From positions 18,180,147 through 18,244,146 of the forward strand of contig CM063254.1 in assembly GCA_032158295.1 (NCBI GenBank): a DNA stretch of 64,000 nucleotides, written 5' to 3'. Positions 60,151 to 64,000 of this stretch are shown one piece after another; position 1 is the stretch's first letter, and every line of letters starts with the position of its first letter. Below the pieces are notes generated by a model. It was given only the letters and a program-made list of their open reading frames with translations, had not been told where the DNA came from and ran no database searches. Position numbers and translations under genes: made by a program. The stretch comes from Pycnopodia helianthoides (lineage: Eukaryota; Echinodermata; Asteroidea; Forcipulatida; Asteriidae).

Positions 60151-60393
60151 GTGTCGTCAATGAAATGTGGCCTATTACCCCTCAGCCAGGAGGCGTTGAT
60201 CTGCGGGGATGTCTCATACTACGACTACAGCGGCATCTTTATCGGCGAACAGCAGAAGGACGACATCATTCGTGCCCTCGGTCCCAACAACAAAATACTG
60301 TTCCTGCGTAACCATGGTGTCGCTTGCTGCGGGGAGACCGTTGAAGAGGCCTACTACTGGACAGCTCAGATCGTATCTGCTTGCACTAGCCAG
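60151..60393 (+). CDS. ADD1: Adducin coding exon 5 (residues 236-316), head domain
   Basis: The translation starts VSSMKCGLLPLSQEAL, continues with the DVSYYDYSGIFIGEQQKDDI block, and includes FLRNHGVACCGETVEEAYYW. The RNHG motif (His290) is the third histidine position of the aldolase-like metal site. The acceptor is TGTCCCCCAG ending at 60150 and the donor CAG|GTAAGT at 60393/60394, a perfect consensus; phase 0 on both sides. A tRNA-derived SINE begins only a few bases after this donor. Confidence 0.95.
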
Positions 60394-60401
60394 GTAAGTT
60401 G

Positions 60402-60523
60402 GTGGCGTGCATAAAGTGCTCGCCTCTCACCACTGTGGCCCCTGGTTCGATTCCCGGCTGGGGCCATGTGCGAGTTAGAGTTGCCCCTTGGTTCTTTCCT
60501 GTGCCCAGAGGGTTTTTTTTTTT
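60402..60523 (+). mobile_element. tRNA-derived SINE head in intron 5
   Basis: B-box GGTTCGATTCCC inside CCCCTGGTTCGATTCCCGGC, then AGTTAGAGTTGCCCCTTGG and a T-run. Starts some 8 bp from the exon 5 donor. Confidence 0.65.
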
Positions 60524-60885
60524 GTGTCGTGGCCGAGTGGATAGGAACACCGGACTCAAGCTCTGGAGTTGCTGATCAGCAGTGTGTGGGTTTGAGTCCC
60601 GGTCGTGACACTTAAGCAAGACATTAAACCGTTAGTGCTTCGTTCTTTGGATGGGACATAAAGCCGTAGGTCCCGTGTGTTGTGTAATGCGCATAAATGG
60701 TGTTGCTGGTTCGGTTGGCTGCATATTGCACTGCTATGTTAAGGAATAGGTCACATACTTCAAAACGTAGCTCTGCGCACCATGCAGGAAGAAATACTGA
60801 CCGCTTTGAGACACCATTCGGGTGTGATAAAGCACTAGGTATAAGTAATTTTTTTTAATTATTATTGTTGTTTCTCTGGGCCCTC
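60524..60885 (+). mobile_element. Near full-length tRNA-derived SINE
   Basis: Leu/Ser-type head: A-box TGGCCGAGTGG at 60530-60540, B-box GGTTTGAGTCCC at about 60590, arms GTGTCG/CGTGACAC. Body GTAGGTCCCGTGTG, tail CGCTTTGAGACACCATTCGG, GATAAAGCACTAGG and ATTATTATT. Same family as 14640 and 9205. Confidence 0.8.
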
Positions 60886-61386
60886 TGGTTTTCCTTCTTC
60901 CAGAAAAATCAAACACTTTTGATCTCTGGCTGAGCTCTGTGATGATGTAGGTCAACGTGGCTGGCTGCGAAAAGGCACCTTTACATGCCTGTGGTTCGAC
61001 ATTGAGCCGGTCTCGACATAAGTCCCAGGGTCATGTGCTGGTCTGAGTAAAAGTTTACAGTACTCCCAAGTCCAAATTCATGGACTTGAGACTGGTCCCG
61101 AGTCTGAGACCGGCCTCCAGTCCTCAGCACTGGGTAATGAGATTTAATGGTCAGACAGTATGAGGGTTGGACTGTGTACTGTGCAGATGCATTCACCTCA
61201 TGATATGATGTTGCAGGCTGGCACAGTTTATCTATCATTTAGCACCACAGCGGATGATACTGACTGGTCAGACAGTAGGAGGGTTGACTGTGTCCTGTGT
61301 AGATGCGTTCACAGAACGTGCATACGTGTGATTTATCTTTTATTCAACACCAAACTGCAGTGTGCGATTTTGTTTTTCTCCATCAG

Positions 61387-61584
61387 GTCAGGAGCATGTC
61401 CGCCGGCATTGACAATCTCATCTTGCTGCCTGACAGCTTGAAGGAGGAAACGCGAAAGACCGCCTTGCAAGGAGCTAGCCTGCCAATCAATGTGGAGCAC
61501 GAGGAAGGGGAGAAGCCGCGAGAGAGGAAATGGAAGGTCGGAGAGCTGGAGTTTGAAGCCATGATGAGACAACTAGATAACCAG
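61387..61584 (+). CDS. ADD1: Adducin coding exon 6 (residues 317-382), end of head
   Basis: It encodes VRSMSAGIDNLILLPDSL, a variable charged linker (about residues 335-365, rich in Glu, Lys and Arg), and then WKVGELEFEAMMRQLDNQ. The W.(I/V)GE.EFEA.MR.LDN motif is a hallmark of adducins at the end of the globular head. The acceptor is CATCAG ending at 61386 and the donor CAG|GTAGGA at 61584/61585 (slightly weaker), phase 0 both sides. The linker in the middle is where vertebrate paralogues differ from each other. Confidence 0.94.
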
Positions 61585-61991
61585 GTAGGAACAATCAAAC
61601 TTATCATTGTTATAAATATATGTCTTTCAGGTAATGAGACTCGGTAGAGTTTTGCGCTTACATTTATTTTTTGTTAAAACGGAACTTGTGACTTTTGTTT
61701 AATCTTTAAACTGCTTCTACGATTTCAATCAGAACTATGAGCCCATCTGCAAAAAGGTTCTACCTTAATCCGGAGGCTACTGGTTCAAATCCCGCTCTAG
61801 TAAACTATTCTATGTTCAACCCCAAATCATTTTCCATGTCAGTAAGAAATGAAGTTTATCTGAAATAGTTTAACCATGAAAAGATTTATATTTCTCCACA
61901 ACTGATATAAATAAAATTGACGTTTGAAAGTGACCACAAACTTGAACACAAATTCTGACTGATATTTTGTCTAAAATGTTCCCCCCCCCAG
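61585..61991 (+). other. Adducin intron 6 (407 bp)
   Basis: GTAGGA...CCCCAG, phase 0. Contains a SINE 3' fragment at 61740-61835 (GGTTCAAATCCCGCTCTAGT) related to 32570. Confidence 0.88.
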
Positions 61992-62264
61992 GGTCACCGA
62001 ACAGGCTATGTGTACCATCAGCCTCTCATTCGCTCCGACCCCAAGCCCCGCAGCGAGGTGGCCCACCCAGCAGCCTCGACTTCAGTCACTTACTTCTACG
62101 ACGACGACAGGGAGAGCAGCAAGTACCAGTCCCCGATGAAGCTGATGAACCGCAAGCAGGCTGGAGAGAAGACTAAGTGGTTGAACACGCCTAACACATA
62201 CACCAAGGTAGAGATGCAGGAGGAACTGAAGGAAGGAGATGAAACCCCGAAGAAGAAGACAGTG
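61992..62264 (+). CDS. ADD1: Adducin coding exon 7 (residues 383-473), neck
   Basis: It opens GHRTGYVYHQPLIRS, matching the conserved (G)(Y/H)RTGY.Y...(L/I)R block, then a Ser/Asp-rich segment with VTYFYDDD, then EKTKWLNTPNTY and a Lys/Glu-rich end with PKKKTV. The neck region is needed for oligomerisation in characterised adducins. The acceptor lies behind an unusual tract of nine C (61981-61989) and the donor is GTG|GTGAGG at 62264/62265, chosen because the GTG one codon earlier fits the consensus less well and would break the frame. If intron 7 were retained, the protein would end after eight more residues (TAA at 62289-62291). Confidence 0.92.
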
Positions 62265-62752
62265 GTGAGGAGTCTTGCTCGCAATATCTAAACTTCTCAA
62301 AGTCCATTTTATTGTTAAAGGAACATTACAGAATTGGTTTTTGCTAACAAAACAGTTGCTGGCAGTGTAAGCACTTTATGTAATCCACCATATACATAAA
62401 CTGACAAACCTGTAGTAGTTTGAGATCGATCGGCCATCTGGGTCACGAGAAAATAGTGAAAAACCGATTACACATTTGCATGAAATCATATAGGTTCAAC
62501 AAATGAATAAAACGCTCACTGAGCGATAAACTCCAACCGGAAAATTAGTTTATTCATTTCTCATCAAATATGGCATTTCAGACAGAAATATTTCAAGGGA
62601 TGTTTTCTACTATCATCATCTTTAGACCGTGTAAGTTTTATGTAAAACTGTGATCAAAAAGTATATTTTACAAGTTTTGTTCTTACCAGTTCTGTAATGT
62701 TCCTTTAACTATTGAAGAAATCAATATATTTTGTTGTTGTTGTGATTTCCAG
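62265..62752 (+). other. Adducin intron 7 (488 bp)
   Basis: GTGAGG...TTTCCAG, phase 0. Four fifths of it is a family B MITE. Confidence 0.9.
62315..62708 (+). mobile_element. TTAA-flanked MITE family B (copy 3) in intron 7
   Basis: TTAA at 62315-62318 and 62705-62708; ends AGGAACATTACAGAATTGG and CCAGTTCTGTAATGTTCCT. 50 bp after the exon 7 donor and 44 bp before exon 8. Confidence 0.96.
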
Positions 62753-62863
62753 TGGGTATCGGACGTCGAGAAGCAGTCATCTGGAGATCCAATCCAAATT
62801 GAGGCCCACCAGTTCTCAAAGCTTTCTGATGACCCCAAGGAGTTGAAGAAGAGACAGAAAGAT
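62753..62863 (+). CDS. ADD1: Adducin coding exon 8 (residues 474-510)
   Basis: It encodes WVSDVEKQSSGDPIQIEAHQ and then FSKLSDDPKELKKRQKD. The Trp right after the Lys-rich end of exon 7 and the (N/D)PKE(V/L)...R.K pattern match the vertebrate region between neck and tail. The acceptor is GATTTCCAG ending at 62752 and the donor GAT|GTAAGT at 62863/62864, phase 0. The small size and conserved borders make this a confident exon although it would be missed without its neighbours. Confidence 0.92.
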
Positions 62864-63300
62864 GTAAGTATAACACGGGGGATAGGATGCCAATCTTCCA
62901 GCTATTGCAGGAATTCTTGCTTTTTCATTATATTTTTCGAGAGAAAATTGATGATCTGTGTTTCGTCCGACCCGGGAAAAATAAAAAGCCTTTACAGAGC
63001 GGGCTCAGATTGCCTTGCTATCAAGACATTCCTAACACTTTTCTTTTCATACATTCTCATTACTTTACCGATAGAGGGCGCATGTCGAAATGAGTTTTAA
63101 ATTAATGGATGAAATAGACTGGTCCCCATTTGTATAACAAAAGAAAAAAGAGCTGGAATCACAGATAACACAATAACCCTCGTAAAAGTGAGATTTCGAG
63201 CATGTATTCCAGTACTTTCTGTCCCTCTTGGTACAGGGGAAAGGAAGCGTTGTCATTTGGTAACTGTAAAAATGTTTTTGCCCCCCTCCCCGTCCTGCAG
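62864..63300 (+). other. Adducin intron 8 (437 bp)
   Basis: GTAAGT...CCTGCAG, phase 0. Unique AT-rich sequence; nothing further seen. Confidence 0.88.
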
Positions 63301-63393
63301 ATCAAAGCAGATCGGTTCGACGACAAGGTGACCGCTGGCCCCATCTCTGAAGTGTTGTCCGGCGTACAGTATGGAGACACACGCAAACAACAG
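63301..63393 (+). CDS. ADD1: Adducin coding exon 9 (residues 511-541), last visible
   Basis: It encodes IKADRFDDKVTAGPISEVLSG, then VQYGDTRKQQ. The (D)IK..(A)GP.S.VLSGV pattern matches the conserved end of the adducin neck. The acceptor is CGTCCTGCAG ending at 63300, behind a C-rich tract, and the donor CAG|GTGGGT at 63393/63394, phase 0. The remaining 607 bases of the window show no further adducin-like exon, so the tail exons, including the basic MARCKS-related terminus, lie beyond the edge. Confidence 0.92.
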
Positions 63394-64000
63394 GTGGGTT
63401 TTAATAACAGGCACCCCCCTTCACTCATTCCTGATCACTCACTGTCAAATAGTGTATCCATGCCACACACAAAAGTAGAAGCACCTTTTTTTTTACTTTT
63501 TTTTTTTACGTTTATGCAGTGGTGGTAGTTTGGTCAGTCTATCTTTGTTATTTGTCACACAAACACAAGTTACACAACTTCACAATAAATTGAGTCGTTT
63601 TATTTCGTTTTTTCAGCAAGATGGAGATCCTGCATTACTTAAAACAAAACCCAAAAAACATAAATGCACTTGGTGTTTTTCGTTTATATTATTTTTTTTA
63701 TTTTTTAGGTGGCTGTTTTTAACACTGAGGGTTTGGGTGGAATAATTTGTGGTCATCACAATAACGATTTTGGTGAACTTTTTGTAAACAATGTCCGAAA
63801 GGAGGCACTTTGGGCCTCACTGTATGATTAATTAGTCAAGTACAAGGGCTGAAAACATTGGGTTCCTGTTTGATGATATAATGACAATTGTCCTCTTATT
63901 TCGGGGGATGTGGGGTGGGGTTGATACCAAGTGCATGCATTTTACAGTACCGCCCATAGCTTTTTCTTTCGCATCTTGGTTTTGCATGATGAGGTTTTTT
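63394..64000 (+). other. Start of adducin intron 9 (cut by window)
   Basis: Begins GTGGGT after CAG. T-runs and unique sequence; no exon seen before the edge. Confidence 0.8.

Larger units (their letters stand above)
60394..61386 (+). other. Adducin intron 5 (993 bp)
   Basis: GTAAGT...CATCAG, phase 0. The first half is two SINEs; the second half is unique and has a weak internal repeat (GGTCAGACAGTATGAGGGTT at 61150 and GGTCAGACAGTAGGAGGGTT at 61267). Confidence 0.9.
16414..63393 (+). other. ADD1: Adducin gene, 3'-truncated by window edge (gene span)
   Basis: Nine coding exons joined by GT-AG introns give one continuous reading frame of 541 codons that matches the adducin family from its N-terminus through head, neck and early tail. 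Adducins are cytoplasmic membrane-skeleton proteins that cap actin barbed ends and recruit spectrin to actin; they act as oligomers. Vertebrates have three paralogues of roughly 700-740 residues and many invertebrates have one (fly hts), so the symbol means adducin in general; the paralogue is not resolved here. The last visible exon corresponds to the region just after the neck. The Lys-rich MARCKS-related tail, where calmodulin binds and PKC acts, must lie to the right. Splice phases are 0 except intron 2 (phase 1). Promoter and 5' UTR exon(s) are not identified with certainty. Confidence 0.93.

Noticed and set aside
60524..60610. Possible tRNA-Leu/Ser gene
   Set aside because: Box A and B and part of the acceptor stem are present, but the anticodon arm and variable arm do not form a proper cloverleaf, and a SINE body and tail follow. 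It is a SINE head.
62265..62291. Extension of exon 7 to a stop (ending RSLARNI)
   Set aside because: The donor GTGAGG and exact phase-0 continuation into exon 8, with conserved Trp, show that this is intron read-through.
1..64000. An undescribed multi-gene system such as a defence locus or biosynthetic cluster
   Set aside because: Only one protein-coding gene is supportable. The novelty here lies in the mobile-element structure and not in a gene system.

Overview
This is a eukaryotic, intron-rich, AT-rich and heavily repeat-laden window. It carries one recognisable protein-coding gene: the N-terminal two thirds of an adducin gene on the + strand (nine coding exons, 541 codons visible, continuing past the right edge). 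The organism is most likely an echinoderm, perhaps a sea star. That is an inference from the animal adducin with long introns, the density of short inverted-repeat elements and tRNA-derived SINEs, and the many self-complementary TACATG words. No species can be proven from the window alone. There are no bacterial operons, CRISPR arrays, rRNAs or phage genes. Layout: 1-16413 is upstream or 5' intronic DNA with no supportable coding gene, holding several MITEs, SINE pieces and a 16-copy 89-bp satellite at 10440-11868. Exon 1 of the coding sequence (16456-16662) has a strong start context and an in-frame upstream stop. Intron 1 (about 30.9 kb) is a museum of repeats, but it also holds a compact CpG-rich block with a TATA box and a YY1-like element near 20.76-20.89 kb that could be an internal promoter. 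Exons 2 and 3 lie at 47.5-48.8 kb, followed by a 10.5 kb intron 3. Exons 4-9 are clustered at 59.3-63.4 kb. Exons 3-5 encode the core of the aldolase class II-like head domain, exon 6 finishes the head, and exons 7-9 encode the neck and the start of the tail. The MARCKS-related C-terminal domain lies outside the window. All introns are GT-AG; all but intron 2 (phase 1) are phase 0, and the frame is continuous through all nine exons. The non-coding DNA is dominated by short non-autonomous DNA elements that can be sorted by reading. One group has TTAA at both ends (families A-F below) and shares interchangeable half-modules around a central palindrome. A second group has CAGGC...GCCTG ends and 6-bp target duplications (families G and Q). 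A third has GGCC...GGCC ends and a TTA duplication (family K). A fourth has GGGCCC ends (family H and relatives). Several are nested, with related copies serving as the empty site, and two minisatellites have grown from inside MITE copies. Family letters are local labels, not database names.
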